Source: Cladosporium sp. IMV 00045 (Eukaryota > Ascomycota > Dothideomycetes > Cladosporiales > Cladosporiaceae). From it: a stretch of DNA of 64,000 bases. Shown here piece after piece: positions 22,428 through 33,954 of the stretch. Positions within the stretch are counted from its first letter, which is position 1. Each line of letters begins with the position of its first letter. Both the position numbers and the translations under genes were made by a program. The notes beneath the pieces were generated by a model, which was given only the letters and a program-made list of their open reading frames with translations, ran no database searches and was not told the DNA's origin. The stretch is from positions 1 through 64,000 of the forward strand of contig MSJI02000530.1 of the NCBI GenBank assembly GCA_001931905.2. Reading direction: 5' to 3'.

Positions 22428-23235
22428 GATGCTGGAGGACTGGTTGCTTTGGTGTTGGGAAGTTGTGTTGAGTATTTTGGTAGAAAGTGTCGTTGGATTG
22501 GAGAGTGTAATGAGGTGTTGGCGGCTACTGCTGTGCTTCTTCGAGAGTAGAGTCTGGGTGGTGGTGGTGGAGTTTTATACGTCACCTTGGAAATCTCTCA
22601 CTTTTGGCCCTGACTCCGATGCGGTTAGAAGCGTTTGCGCAATTGGTCTTTACCGCCAAGGCAGCGAGGGTTGATCGTCTGCGACTCTTTATGGCTCATC
22701 GTTTCTCGCATTTCTTGAAACGCGAAACACTTACTTTCATCGTTCCGCTATAGCCAAGGAGACATCATTTGAATAGGTGGCAAATGTTCAGAGCCGAGGA
22801 ATTTCGTTTCTCTTCTTGTTGGGGTCTTAATCAATATTTTTCACAGTTCGACCTTTTCGCCCTTCCTCAATCAAATCTTAATCAATATCTCGCTCAAGTC
22901 AGACTCCGCTCATTCATGCTATATCGTCTCTCAAGATATGGCTCACTGATGCTGATGACGGCTTCTGTTGCGGTCGCGCATAGAAAAAAAGTTCCCCTGG
23001 TTTAAACCTGCATTGTTGATAGATTTATGAACTTATATCCCATGCTTCTTCGATCTTCTTCTAACCGCTATGTGTAATCAATCTATTCACTGCCAATCAT
23101 GCCTCCAAGCACCAGGAACGTCCCCGCAAACTCATATGACCTTATCACATCACCTCCAGGCAGCCCAAGCTGACGACTCATCGCAGGTCCAATTCAAAAT
23201 CGTTCGTCTGTCCCATCAGACGCCTAGCCCTTCAT
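22428..23235. other. Upstream region of TIF6 and 3' flank of the antiporter gene
   Basis: About 0.8 kb. No gene is supported. Both neighbours are on the minus strand, so this holds the TIF6 promoter (22.43 kb onward) and the antiporter terminator region near 23.2 kb. The stretch 22.75-23.1 kb is AT-rich with an imperfect repeat (TTAATCAATAT at ~22829 and ~22880). Confidence 0.4.
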
Positions 23236-25067
23236 TTACTCATCACCAAAGCGAATGCTTCTCTCCGGGGGCTTTGCAGGGCCATTGGACGTAGGCATCC
23301 CATCTTGCGGCGCATAATCTTTGATGGCACGGCGGGCGCTTCGCGGGTTCAACGGAATCGATATCTGAGGATGCAAGTCACCGTTCTGGGCCTCAGAAGA
23401 AGGCTGATCTGTTTTGGACGACAGAGAGCCGTCTGTGTTTGCATTGGGAAGACCGGATCTGATAGCGTTTTCTGGACCGGTGTTCGCTGGGGTCGCAGTT
23501 CCACTTTGAAGCCTGCTGTTTGGTGTCGTGATCTGCCCGCTACTGTCGCCTGGCCTGCGTCTACGGAAGACACGGTCAAGAGTACTTGCGGTGCTCAGAT
23601 TGTGTGACTCCTCGTCATCGCGTGCTGAACTTTGCGCAAAGGAGAGCCGGTCGGAAGACAGCGCCGTAGAGATCGTGCGTGGCAGGTGAAAGCCCAATTT
23701 ACCCACCGGGATGGAAAGGCCATGCACCACGATCGAGCAAAAGACCAAAAACCAGACAACAACGTCCAGCATCTCCGACAAGCGGGCCGCGTCCTCCCTT
23801 TCGTGAGTGTCGACCACGATTTTTCGAAGGAACTCTTTGGAGATGTAGAGGTAGAAGACCGCAGAGACTCCGATAGGCCCAAAGAATCCCAGAAACATGG
23901 CACGGCGGATGTCCTCAACTTGGTGGATGCCTTTCTGGAATGCTAGGATCATCGGCAGTCTCCGGAGAAGAAGCACCAGGATGCCGAGGGGAACGAGCCT
24001 GTAGATCGGTATGATGCTGTTGGCGACGAACATGTGCCACGGGCAGACGGCGCCGAACCACATGAAGACACCGACGTTGAGCAACATGTCGATGGTGGGC
24101 TGAAGGCTGTCGTCCATGGTCTCGAGCCGGAACCAGTCATCCCAGGTGAAGACGTTGCCGGCGATGAAGCATGCCAGAACATCGTCAGATCCTATCATGC
24201 CGACAGTACCGACGATGAATAGCTACATGATTGTCAGCGTTGATTTCGACCGGAGAACGACGAGGTACTTACTGCAAGCGTGATTGCAAAAACGAGGAAA
24301 GATTCTCGGTCAACATAATGCCTGTCTTCAGCCCAGTGAAGAAGTTCTTTTGCAAGCCAGCCCACGACTGCTCCATAGATCACTGACAAGATGATGACAT
24401 AGCCCCATGTCTCCCCAAACCAAAGGCCAATTGCCTTACTTGCCCCACCGCCTCCTGACCCTAAGCCCTGATCTTCTGTGAATTTGATGAGATACAACGC
24501 CAAGAACAGGAAGGGATAACCCAAGCCATCGTTGGCTCCAGATTCGGCAATGATGATCTTCTGCAGGCTGGGTGGGATGTTCTTGTCCGCGAACTTTCCC
24601 TTCACGATGCTGTTGGACAGGATGGGATCGGTCGGAGTGACGCAGGATCCAACGGCCAGAGCAAAGAGGAAGGGAATGTTTGGAACCATAGCCCAAATCA
24701 AGAGTGAAGTCACCATCCACATGATGCACATACCCGGACCCAGCAGTACGGCGAGACTTTTCCATTCCATTCGGAGGTATCTGCTGGGTAGCTGCACGCC
24801 GGCAAGAACAAGCTGCACTCCGAGCACTAGTCGAGTGAAGTACAGCGTAATCGTCTCGAGATCGACCGGGTCGCCATTGGCATAATCCAGCGGTCTGATG
24901 AAATTCGCAGCATGGGGGCCAAAAATGACACCGAAGGCAGCAGAGATGAGGGCCTCGGAGAGGTAGAATTTCTCCTTGAACAGGTATGAGACCAGTCCAA
25001 AAAGCGTCACAAATCCGCCTGCAGTCGCGCAGACGATGTTGAAGTTGACCACCGAGAGGGTAGGCAT
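23236..25067 (-). CDS. NHA1: Plasma-membrane Na+(K+)/H+ antiporter, Nha1/Sod2 type
   Basis: Electroneutral or electrogenic alkali-cation/proton exchanger of the CPA family, used for salt and pH tolerance. Two exons, 25067-24273 and 24222-23236, with a 50-nt intron, give 593 residues. About 12 membrane segments occupy residues 1-430. Family motifs: ISAAFGVIFGPHAANF, SCVTPTDPILSNSIV, the ion-site segment IIAESGANDGLGYPFLF, and SDDVLACFIAGNVFTWDDWF just after the intron. The C-terminal cytosolic tail (~160 residues) is Ser/Thr/Pro-rich and ends PPERSIRFGDE. It is much shorter than the tail of S. cerevisiae Nha1 but longer than that of S. pombe Sod2. The start follows the usual NFNIVCATAGGFVTLFGLVS layout. 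Confidence 0.95.
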
Positions 25068-26395
25068 GTTTGCTAAGCACTCCAGCTATGGCCAAGCCAA
25101 GAGGCGCGTTTGAAGCTTGGTATGGACAAGCAATTGAAATGCGGGTTATCGAATCCGTCTTGCTGTACGATAGAGACCTGGTACGATCGAACTTGTCGCG
25201 GACAATAACTTGCAAGTGGGTGTTATTGAATCATGGAGGCAACTGTGAGTTTGATGGAATAATGCAAGGCCCGCCGTGGTGGCGATGATGACGGTTTTTG
25301 CGCGATCCTGGCGCGCGGAAGACTGCTTCTCTGCCGATTCCACTTGGGCGTGTATGGAGAATGAAAGACAAACAGGTCTCTCACGGAAATAATCGAGGTG
25401 TTGATGGTTATAAAGTATCGTAGGTACCTTATCAGGAAGACCACAAGACCAGTCTTGCATACGGGACGAGGTGGCTGAGCAACTGACTGGCTTGGCAGGC
25501 CTCTGGCTGCGTGGGACTGGGGCCAATTGGAGAAATCCTCAAGACCTTCTCTAACACCACACCACGCTTTAAACCATGGTCTTGCAGCAGCCATGAAGTC
25601 GAAGCATACCTTTGAGGCATTTTCTGCAAGAAGCGAGGTACTGCTTGACTTCGAATGTAGCCACTGGAGTTCACGTGCATGCTACCAACCAACATCATCC
25701 CATTACCGAAGAGTACCCTGAGTCTGCAGATCGATGCTGGGCTCGTCTTCTCAAGACCTGCCAGATGCCATGGGGCTATGTGCCCTCTGGATTCCTCTCA
25801 GCAGGAGTCTTGGTCGGTGATTAGTATCTTCGAGATGAGATTCGTTCGCCATTTACTCCACGGTAGGCAATGTAGTCTCCGGCTAAGGTCGACACTCGTT
25901 CTCGAACAGTATCGCTGGCTTCACATGCATATCAATCTTACTTCAGATCAGATGGTACCGCTATTGCAAGCCCATGTGAAGATGCTCACCGGTTCAGACG
26001 ATAAAAGCATCACTTCTGTTCAACCCTCTGCTTCCGAACACTCCTACATCACGACTTCACGAGCCACCAGCACACCGAATACATTCACACAATCTTTCGA
26101 GGTCCATAACCATCTCTCCGGCAAATCCATCAATACAATATACCACAGATTCACGCACGTGGACATTCCCTGGGCATTCAGCAGCACTAAAACAAGTACT
26201 GTACCAAGCGAGCCAAAGAATCATCATACCTCCTCTAGCAGCACTTACTGACTTGACGAGCCAACATCTCAGATCAAATCCCTCAGGCTACTCTCAATCA
26301 GCCTCTGATCTCTTTATCAACGAGCGAGTCTCGAATACTTGGCTACTGCAAGCCCTAAGCTAAACATCATTCTTCAATTCGACTTACTCACTAAG
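25068..26395. promoter_or_regulatory. Divergent intergenic region, antiporter / Pif1-like helicase
   Basis: These 1.33 kb lie between divergent start codons. A 190-codon plus-strand frame (25679-26251) is open but starts without family resemblance and is Ser/Thr/His-rich; I treat it as chance or leader. CACGTG sites lie near 25673 and 26156. Confidence 0.4.
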
Positions 26396-28384
26396 ATGGA
26401 CCCTCGAGCTTCCCTCAAGGGAAATCTACCGTATGCTAATAGTCTGCGAGAGATGAGTCGCGCCACTCCCAGTTCTTCCCGAGTGAGGAACGCTTCCTAT
26501 CTCTCACCTGAATCAAGTGGATCTCAAGGTTTCCAGCATACTGGACAGAGCCAGTCAATTGATCTCAGTGATAGCGATGATTGTCTGTTTGTTTCAGAAG
26601 AGCCCACCGCCACAGAACAACCCATCGTCACACAACACACTGGACGACTCAATTCGGACATTCTCAGCAGGCTCGGGGGAAAGCGAAGGCAAAATGCAAA
26701 GTCGAACATGGCATCTCAGACCAGTATTGGAGGAGGACTAAGAGGTGACTCCCCTGCACGCTTCGATCGGTCCTCAGGCGCTGCGAAGCGCATCAAAACG
26801 GAACGTACTGAATTGGTACCTTTCAACCCGCCGATTAGTATCCCAGCTTATGGTCATAATCGTGAGATCGCGGACGAAGAATTGGACAACGACCAGAAGA
26901 AGGCCATCGAACATGCCGTCTTCAAGCGCAAGAACATGTGCATCATTGGGCAAGCAGGCACGGGAAAGTCAACCCTGATCAATGCCATCAGAGGCAACCT
27001 TCACGACCAAGGTATCCATGCTCGGATCGTGGCTCCCACCGGAACTGCCGCTCTGAACGTGCACGGAGCAACGATACACAGGTTCGCGTCACTAGGATGC
27101 GAGCTGAAGGGAGGCATCTCTTATTACGAAAATATGAGCCGGTCTTGCAAGGAGAGACTCCAAGGCACGGAGACACTGATCATTGACGAAGTCTCCATGG
27201 TGCCCAACGAGCTGTTTGAGCGACTCAACCGAATGATGAAGAAGGCCCACGAGAGTGACCTACCCTTCGGCGGTGCGCAAGTCATTGTGGTCGGAGATTT
27301 CTGCCAGCTTTCACCTATTAAGCCATTTGAGTTCTGCTTCGAGTGCGGCATGGAGAGAACTAGACTCAAGAATGGGGACTTCGAATGTAAAGTCCACGGG
27401 ATCGTCCACGAAGGTGACCAATGGGCATTCAAAGCGCCAAGCTGGGATCAGCTCTCGTTCGAGTACATCCTGCTCAAGCAACCTCATCGACAGGAGTCTG
27501 ACGTACAATTCTTGAGGATTTTGGACAAGGAGTGGCGTGGTGTGCCGTTCACCAGAGCCGAAAGGCAACTACTCCTGGACCACCCTTGCGAGGTCGCGAA
27601 CGCCGTCCAGCTGGTCACTAAACATTGGCAACGCGAAGTTGAGAACAACAAGCACTATGACAAGCTCCCTGGCAGAGAAACAGTATACGACTGCAAAGAT
27701 GATTTTGAACACAACCAAGCCAAGCACCCAGAGTTATATTATCTTGGAAACAGACTAAGAAACGGCACGCTGGGCTCTCTTGAAACCCACCGCTACGAGG
27801 GTACCCTCCGCCTCAAACTAGGCATGCCAGTCATTCTGCTCAACAACATAAACGTAGACCTAGGCCTCGTCAATGGCTCGCAAGGCGTCGTTGTAGGGTT
27901 TCGCGAGTACGACGAACGCGAGCTGCCACGCGCCCAGATTCGCACAGCGGTTTTCGGAAGTCATCAAAGCACGCAACTCATCACCCTGCGCCAGCAGTGC
28001 ATTCTGAAATTCAGGGCGGACAACAAGTCCCCTCCCCTGCCCATCGTGAAATTCAACAACCACCCGGACAACGTCGTCATCTGGCCGGACTGCAGCGTCT
28101 CCGAGCGCGGGTTCGAGCAGCCCTATTCCCTCCTCATGCGCACCCAGGTGCCGCTCATGGCCGGCTGGGCGCTCACCATCCACAAAGCACAGGGCATGAC
28201 TCTCGACAGGGCAATCGTCGACCTGAGCGACGGATTCGCATCCGGGCAGGTGTACGTTGCGCTGTCGCGTGTGAGGAGTCTACGCGGGCTGAAAGTCAAG
28301 GCGTTGGGAGAGAGGACGAATGCGGCCATGAGCGGTGAGGTGAGGGAGTTTCTTGAGACGAAGTTCGGGATCGACTTTTCTTGA
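26396..28384 (+). CDS. Pif1-like ATP-dependent DNA helicase with Cys/His insert
   Basis: 5'-3' DNA helicase of the Pif1/RecD-like SF1B family, expected in nucleus and/or mitochondria. A single exon of 662 residues starts at the first true ATG, 26396; the frame is open a little further upstream. The N-terminal ~150 residues are Ser-rich and disordered. Motifs: IIGQAGTGKST (Walker A, ~185-193), VAPTGTAALN, TIHRFA, IIDEVSM (Walker B, ~264), VVGDFCQLSPI (~300), LKQPHRQ, TIHKAQGMTLDRAIVDL and VYVALSRVR. Between motifs III and IV lies FCFECGMERTRLKNGDFECK followed by VH; C314, C317, C331 and H334 form a possible zinc knuckle. I recall such inserts in some fungal Pif1-like proteins. Whether this is the Pif1 ortholog or a paralog cannot be decided by eye. 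Confidence 0.92.
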   Translation: MDPRASLKGNLPYANSLREMSRATPSSSRVRNASYLSPESSGSQGFQHTGQSQSIDLSDSDDCLFVSEEPTATEQPIVTQHTGRLNSDILSRLGGKRRQNAKSNMASQTSIGGGLRGDSPARFDRSSGAAKRIKTERTELVPFNPPISIPAYGHNREIADEELDNDQKKAIEHAVFKRKNMCIIGQAGTGKSTLINAIRGNLHDQGIHARIVAPTGTAALNVHGATIHRFASLGCELKGGISYYENMSRSCKERLQGTETLIIDEVSMVPNELFERLNRMMKKAHESDLPFGGAQVIVVGDFCQLSPIKPFEFCFECGMERTRLKNGDFECKVHGIVHEGDQWAFKAPSWDQLSFEYILLKQPHRQESDVQFLRILDKEWRGVPFTRAERQLLLDHPCEVANAVQLVTKHWQREVENNKHYDKLPGRETVYDCKDDFEHNQAKHPELYYLGNRLRNGTLGSLETHRYEGTLRLKLGMPVILLNNINVDLGLVNGSQGVVVGFREYDERELPRAQIRTAVFGSHQSTQLITLRQQCILKFRADNKSPPLPIVKFNNHPDNVVIWPDCSVSERGFEQPYSLLMRTQVPLMAGWALTIHKAQGMTLDRAIVDLSDGFASGQVYVALSRVRSLRGLKVKALGERTNAAMSGEVREFLETKFGIDFS

Positions 28385-28900
28385 AGTTGAACACTTATTC
28401 TGCTGAGAGGCATCGGGCGGGTTTATCTTGATACCCCTTTCTTTGGAGTGCGTGTACTTGCGAGTCCTCTCTTTCAAGTGAAGATCTTGTTACTATCATT
28501 TCATGTAAGCCAGGCGTTCGGGGAGTTTCTCCTGCATTTATATGATCACAAACCCTTGCGTCCATTTGGACAATGCCAAAAAGTGACAAAGGGTTTGCGG
28601 CAAGGTTTTTTTTTTTTTTTTTTTTTTTTCTATGTCCGTGATGGCTTTTTTAATAGAAAGCTCTCATCAGATATTCAGTCCGGCATATACCTCTAATTCT
28701 TTACGATAATCGAAGACAACCAAGACTAAGCTGTACTCCCTCCATCAGATCATCCCAATAATGTCCGAACCCCGTTGCTTACATGATCTAGTGAAGTGAA
28801 AAGGGAAGAAAGAAGAAAAAGGCAGCGAATGAATCGTAAACGGCATGATACTATTACATTATATAGATTGCAAGGTAGACATATCATCCCCGCTTCGCGC
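28385..28900. other. Convergent 3' region between the Pif1-like gene and ORC5
   Basis: About 0.5 kb, AT-rich, with no supported gene; contains a 24-nt T homopolymer at 28606-28629. Confidence 0.5.
28606..28629. repeat. Poly-T tract (24 nt)
   Basis: An uninterrupted run of T about 220 bp past the helicase stop. It may be a simple repeat or the trace of a reverse-transcribed poly(A) tail on the minus strand. No adjacent retroelement sequence or target-site duplication was noticed. Confidence 0.85.
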
Positions 28901-30402
28901 TCACTCAGCAATATAATCCAACAAGCCAAACTCCATCGTCCTCGCCAAATTCTGCACATACTCCCAACTAACCGCCGGCCCGACCTTCCACTTCCCACCG
29001 GCCTCGAGCGGATCACCCACGCCAATTCCACCCGCCCTTACCAGCAACCTCAGACTCGCCAGCGTGGCGATCTGCGCGTATACATCAATCGTGCTGCGGA
29101 AGTCGTGGGGCAGGATGGCGTACAAAATCGACAGCAAGCGGTCGAGAGGGAATGGAGATGGAGCAAGGAGGTGGCGGGGCAGTTTGCGGTTCTGGCTCGG
29201 TTTGCCTCCGCCGGAGCGCGCGGTGCCGCCGCCTTTTTTCCTGCGCTTGCGGTCGGTGGATTTCATGAAGTAGATCTGGTCGAGGCGGGCGGGGTTGGAG
29301 GAGGCGAGGTAGGCGGCGAGAAGGATGTATTTGGCGTAGTAGGGGAGGTCGTGGGATTTGGATTTTATGGCGGCGGTTTGCGCGGTGGAGGTGGAGATTA
29401 TCGAGTCGGAAAGGACGGATTCGTCTTGGAAGAGTTTGCGCTGGGCGACGAGCAGGCGGCTGAAATCGCGAGTGCCGAAGTCGCCTTTGTGGATGGGGGC
29501 TACAAAGGGTCGCCACAGTTTGTGGCAGACGTCGCGGAAACTGGAGAGGTCGCGCGCGCAGCTTTGGGCGAGAGAGTCCCATACTGCGGCGCAGAAGCGG
29601 GGCCAGAGCCAGTCTTTGTCTTCGGCGTGGGTTTCGTCGTCGTAGTCCATGTCTTCTGGGAAGGCGTGTTCGAAGATGTCGAGCGGTTCGCGGGATAGTA
29701 TTCGGATGCTTTGATTTCGAGTGTATGAAGGGAAGTGTATGTGAGGGACACCAGGGTGATGGAGGAAACGAGGTGGTGCGTGTCGAACCATGAAGACGGT
29801 CGTCAGTTTCGGGATCTGTAGGGAGTGTGAGCTCTTCATTCATATCCATTATCGCGCAGATGCCACCTACGAACTCGCCCAAGCGTGCCAGCGCTGGAAG
29901 AAGAGTTGGCGGAGCTTCTCGCTGGCGGTCGATGCCATCGAAGATAAGAACAAAGTTGTCTTGGTGCTTCAACATGCGCTCCAGATGCGAGACCAGCGCA
30001 CTGATGTTTTCACATCGTCCTGTGTATCTTTCTACCTCTCCATTGACAGCGTCTTCCTGCAAGCTCTGGTGGACTGCTGCCGCCGTGCGTTCAAGCAAGT
30101 GTCTTCCCGTCACGCATTCTTTGCAGTGCACGACCACGTGCCGTCGGCGGAAGGTTTCGAGGTACGATCGGATGATGTCGCTCTTTCCGGTGGCATGCGC
30201 GCCGTATGCGACTAATGTGGATGGATTGGGTAGACGAGGCTGCTGTTGTAAGTATGTGGACTCTTGGATCTTCGCAAGTCGGCTTGTCACGTACCGAGAG
30301 TACCGCATCAAGCTGTCGAATTTGAGGCTCTCTGCATGGCCATTGTTCTTTGAGTGCGTCGAGTGAGAGCAGCAACTCATCCGGCAGCATCTCCAGACCC
30401 AT
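28901..30402 (-). CDS. ORC5: Origin recognition complex subunit 5
   Basis: AAA+ subunit of the nuclear complex that marks replication origins. Three exons (30402-30295, 30242-29871, 29815-28901) with introns of 52 and 55 nt sum to 1395 nt, giving 464 residues. The N-terminus MGLEMLPDELLLSLDALKEQ precedes a Walker A, YGAHATGKSD, and a Walker B, FVLIFDGIDRQ. Sensor-like IPKLTTVFMVRHAPPRFLHH follows intron 2. The C-terminal ORC5 domain has KYILLAAYLASSNPARLDQI, then a Lys-rich linker (KSTDRKRRKKGGGTARS) and PFPLDRLLSILYAILPHDF. The length is typical. It is divergent from TAD3, with 462 bp between starts. Confidence 0.95.
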
Positions 30403-30864
30403 CCTGCTTGTGGTGATGACCTACATGTACTCACCGCAGCAGGCCCAAACACAGAGAGCAACGATAATTGCGGGGAGATCTCGCGTTTGGACGTGATTGC
30501 TCTCTTGAGCTTGACCTGCTCCAACGACGCTGGATGACACTCCGCTAATGCAGGTACCCGTGGCATATCCGCCGCCTAGCCCCGCACAAAAGTAACTAGC
30601 GCGCTTCTTGTGCAGAGCGTAAAAGAACAAAACGTCTGGCAAACGACTACCTGCATTCACAGCAGCAAGTGAGGAAGGCGCGAGTCGACAAACGCGCCTG
30701 CCATGTTTGCCATTGTTATGGCCGCCCTCAGGGCGCTCTTTCACGATGCCGCAGCCTTCATCAATCTCCCGGCTGCGCTTCTTCTCCCTCCTCGCAACAC
30801 TCCACCCCATGCCACTCTCGACGCCACATCCGACTCACTGCCCGACCCCGAATCACCAGCGACC
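30403..30864. promoter_or_regulatory. Divergent promoter region, ORC5 / TAD3
   Basis: 462 bp between start codons, serving both genes. The TAD3 frame is open back to an earlier ATG at 30703, so part of this could be coding if that start is used. Confidence 0.45.
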
Positions 30865-32539
30865 ATGGCCAGAGCTAAGTCTTCCAAGGCAAATGGCTCC
30901 GTCGATGATGCACCGCGTCGCCAGATGGTCCACGTGAAAACGAAAGAAGAATGCCGCCTCGCTAACGAAACAATCGACATCTGGAGTATCGAGCTGCCTA
31001 GCAAGCACGCCGAGAGTATCCTCAAGTGCGTCCACCTGCCTGTCATCTTATCGAGTCGTCTCCTTCTACCTTGCTGACAAGTCTCGCAGAGTAATCAAAG
31101 ACAACATCCCCGGCCAAGACGCCATCGACCTCCAGCACCTTCGTCGTTTCGCTCGTCCGCGTTACATGCCCGAGCATGTCGTTGGTCAGCGTGACCTCGT
31201 CAAGGAAATGCACGGCATCCAGCGCACTTGGGACGACGCCACCCCGCAGACTGCGTTCCAGAATCCCGAGACTAACAGCTGGGAGTGGACCAACACAGCC
31301 AAGAAGAAGGGTGCCGACAAGAAGGCTTTCACTCTGTACTTGCTGGTCTGCCCTGCGCACCTCATCTCGCTTCCGGATCTCTACGACCTTCTTGTGCAGT
31401 ACACGCCGTTCTGCTCCAGCGCCGACTCGTGGGCCTACCCACTCGAGATCAAGAAGAACACCGTCCCGCGTCAGCCTCCCACCAAACCCGAGCAGGCCGA
31501 GGAATGGACCAAGAAGTACTGGCCGACTTTCTACCGCAAGACCAACCCCTTCGGCGCCCACCCAGGCACCATCGCCAAGGCAGAGAGTGACCTTAAGCAT
31601 CCGCTCATCGGCAACCTTAGCGTCCCAGATGCCCTCGACTTGGCCGAGAAGGCTGGCGAGGAGACTTACGCCCAAGGCTACTTCCAATCTGCCACCGGCT
31701 GTGTGATCGTGGAACGCGTTAACGACAAGACTCAGGTCATTGCTGCTGCCGGCGATGCTCGCTTCAAACCTATGCCCAACGCGGACAAGGTTGCTGAGGA
31801 GGCAATCAACGATCATCCGTGCAAGGGCAACCCCATGTGTCACGCCGTCATGCGCGCCATCGGCATGGTTGGCCGCAAGCGCCTTCGCGTTGCCTCCCAA
31901 CCTAACGTTCGCTCCGTGAACAAAGGTGAAAAGGCGCTCGCTGCCGCCGGCCTTGCCCGCGATGAGGCTTCTCGCGATGCTTTCTTCCTGGATCTCCCCA
32001 TCAACGAGCTCGAGCAATCTTACTTCAAGCGTGATAACCTCAAGCCGGACGGATACCTCTGCCTCAAACTGGAAGTTTTCCTCACCCACGAGCCATGCGT
32101 TATGTGCTCGATGGCGCTCGTCCACTCTCGTGTCGGCCGAGTCATCTTCAAACACCGGATGCCCAAGACCGGTGGTCTGACGGCAGAAGTCACTAGAAAC
32201 GACACCGGACCCGTCGGCCTCGGATACGGGCTCTGCTGGCGCAAGGAGCTCAACTGGCAGTTCATGTGCTGGGAGTACACTCCGGTCGACGCTTCGGGCA
32301 AGCCTACGCACTCTGCTTCCATTGAAGCAAAGGAAGAAGCAAAGGAGAACGAAGAGCCCGCAGTCAATGGGACCGCGAACAATGGCAGTGGCGGTGGTGG
32401 CGGCGCAAGGAACAAGAAGAAGAAGAAACATGGTCGTACCGCGGCAGAGAAGTACCCAACCGCCGCCGGCGCCGGGCGCGAAGATGACATTGCTAACGTC
32501 GATCCCTACGTAAACAGCTTCGCGAGGATCCATGTGTAG
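30865..32539 (+). CDS. TAD3: tRNA-specific adenosine-34 deaminase subunit Tad3
   Basis: Non-catalytic partner of Tad2; the heterodimer converts A34 to inosine in tRNA anticodons. Two exons, 30865-31025 and 31090-32539 (64-nt intron), give 536 residues. The ATG at 30865 sits in a strong context (GCGACCATGG); an in-frame ATG at 30703 would add 54 residues with hydrophobic and Pro-rich character. The deaminase domain is in the C-terminal half. The first zinc motif reads CHAVMRAI, with Val in place of the catalytic Glu as is characteristic of Tad3/ADAT3, and the second is EPCVMCSMALVHSRVGRVIF. GLGYGLCWRKELNWQFMCWEY follows. The C-terminal tail has Gly and Lys runs and ends VNSFARIHV. A 520-codon frame on the opposite strand is an antisense artefact. 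Confidence 0.94.
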
Positions 32540-33294
32540 CACGCATCGGGTACTCTGGTAAGCTGGCAGAGCATGAATTACGATGGCATGGTACGGGCGC
32601 AACACTTTTTCTCCAATCGGAATCGCATGGGTATGATGAGGAAGCCTGGTTTGGCTCGTTTGTTTTTGCTCGTTTTATTGGGAGTTTGCTATTCGAGAGT
32701 TAGTTTTTGTTTTTGGCAGAAAAGAAGTGTTCAGCATGTGATACCCTGGGCATTGCGGTTTTTCCTCAATGGAGGTGTTTTCTCGTGGGGTGTAATGATA
32801 CAGGCTGTGCTACGCCTGGTTCATGTTGTTTTTCTACGATGCTGTTTGATAACGCAGCAGTCGATATCGAGTGTATGGCAAGAAAACCGGTGTGTCTGAT
32901 CAGCTTCGCCAAATTTACCATCACCGCTGTCGTTGATCTTGTAGTTGTCGTCCTCTCGCCGTTTCCTGTGGTAGTCTTCTCATGCCCTTGTTTTCATCAC
33001 GCGCATCAAGCATGCTCACTCTTCGAGTTTGACCTCGCCACATGTCTGGCTTCTTAGTTGACACAACCTCAGCGTATAATATGTACAAAAATTCGTCTCT
33101 TTTTTCGACACACCTATCCAGCGCTTCTAAACGTACACAAAGCATTATGGTTTCCTCCCCCTCTTCTCGCGAGGGAAAGAAACCACATCTATCCACACCC
33201 GCTCCACGTCCCACTCCATATCAAATCTCCATTCCACCTCTCTTCCACATCTCAACAAATGAAAAAAGAATCCTCCCAGGTACGGTACGCGCGC
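32540..33294. other. Convergent 3' region between TAD3 and QCR8
   Basis: About 0.75 kb with T-rich stretches around 32.6-32.9 kb and no supported gene. It holds both 3' UTRs. Confidence 0.45.
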
Positions 33295-33954
33295 TTAGAA
33301 AGGGTTGTCCTCGGGCGCGATCTCGTGGTGGTAGAAGTCGCCGACGAAGGGGATCTTCTGCAGGATGTCGGCCTGCACGCGCGGGATGCCGTCGAAGAAG
33401 AAGACGGCGAAGATGCCGGCCGACACGCCGAAGGCGGCGCCGATGGGGCCCCTGTTGTCGCAAGTGTTAGGTATTCCTGCCTCATTGGGTGGTTGAAGGG
33501 GGTTCCGGTGGGTGGGTGGTCGTTGGGGGCTTACATTCTGGTGAGAGAGCCGAGAGTGTACTGGCCGAGCTTGGCTTTGGGGATGGAGTAGCTGTTTTTT
33601 GCGCAGCAGTGGTCAGTTGAGGTGGTTCTTTTTGGCGCTGTTTTTCTGTCCATTGCCTTCTCGTTGTCTTTCTCTCCTCTTCGCTTTTCCCTTTCATCCT
33701 TTCTTTCCCTCGGGTCTATTCTCTCCGCGCTCCTCTCCTCCCCGCTGCTGCAGAAAAAACTCACCTAGGACCGTACTGGCTCTTGAAAGACTGGTAGGGC
33801 TGGCGGGCGCGCCACTGCTGCACGCCGTGGTGGCCTTCGGATTTGAGACCGTACATGGCCTGCGATGCGGTGCGGTTAGCAGCTTGTTCCTGGGCTTGCG
33901 GCGGACATTGAGAGAAAGGGCGATGCGCACCTTCTGGGCAAGAGTCGGCTGCAT
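33295..33954 (-). CDS. QCR8: Cytochrome b-c1 complex subunit 8 (ubiquinol-binding subunit VIII)
   Basis: Small inner-membrane subunit of mitochondrial respiratory complex III. Four exons (33954-33931, 33859-33765, 33591-33535, 33451-33295) sum to 333 nt, giving 110 residues. The first exon is only 24 nt (MQPTLAQK), followed by an intron with a CTAAC branch. The protein continues AMYGLKSEGHHGVQQWRARQ, YSIPKAKLGQYTLGSLTRM and GPIGAAFGVSAGIFAVFFFD (the single membrane helix), and ends with the Qcr8 signature IAPEDNPF. The introns add more sequence than the exons, so the gene is invisible to simple ORF scanning. A CCAAT box lies ~137 bp upstream of the start. Confidence 0.95.

Noticed and set aside
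25679..26251. 190-codon plus-strand frame between the antiporter and the Pif1-like helicase
   Set aside because: No recognisable domain, irregular codon use, and no splice path into the helicase gene.
28606..28629. Poly-T tract as the tail of a LINE or processed pseudogene
   Set aside because: No reverse-transcriptase or gene-like sequence adjoins it, and no flanking duplication was found.
28796..29698. 300-codon plus-strand frame across ORC5 exon 3
   Set aside because: Antisense shadow; Gly/Val-rich translation without domains.
31043..32605. 520-codon open frame on the minus strand opposite TAD3
   Set aside because: It is the antisense shadow of a GC-rich coding exon; it starts without an ATG-supported family and shows no domain, while the plus strand has clear Tad3 motifs.
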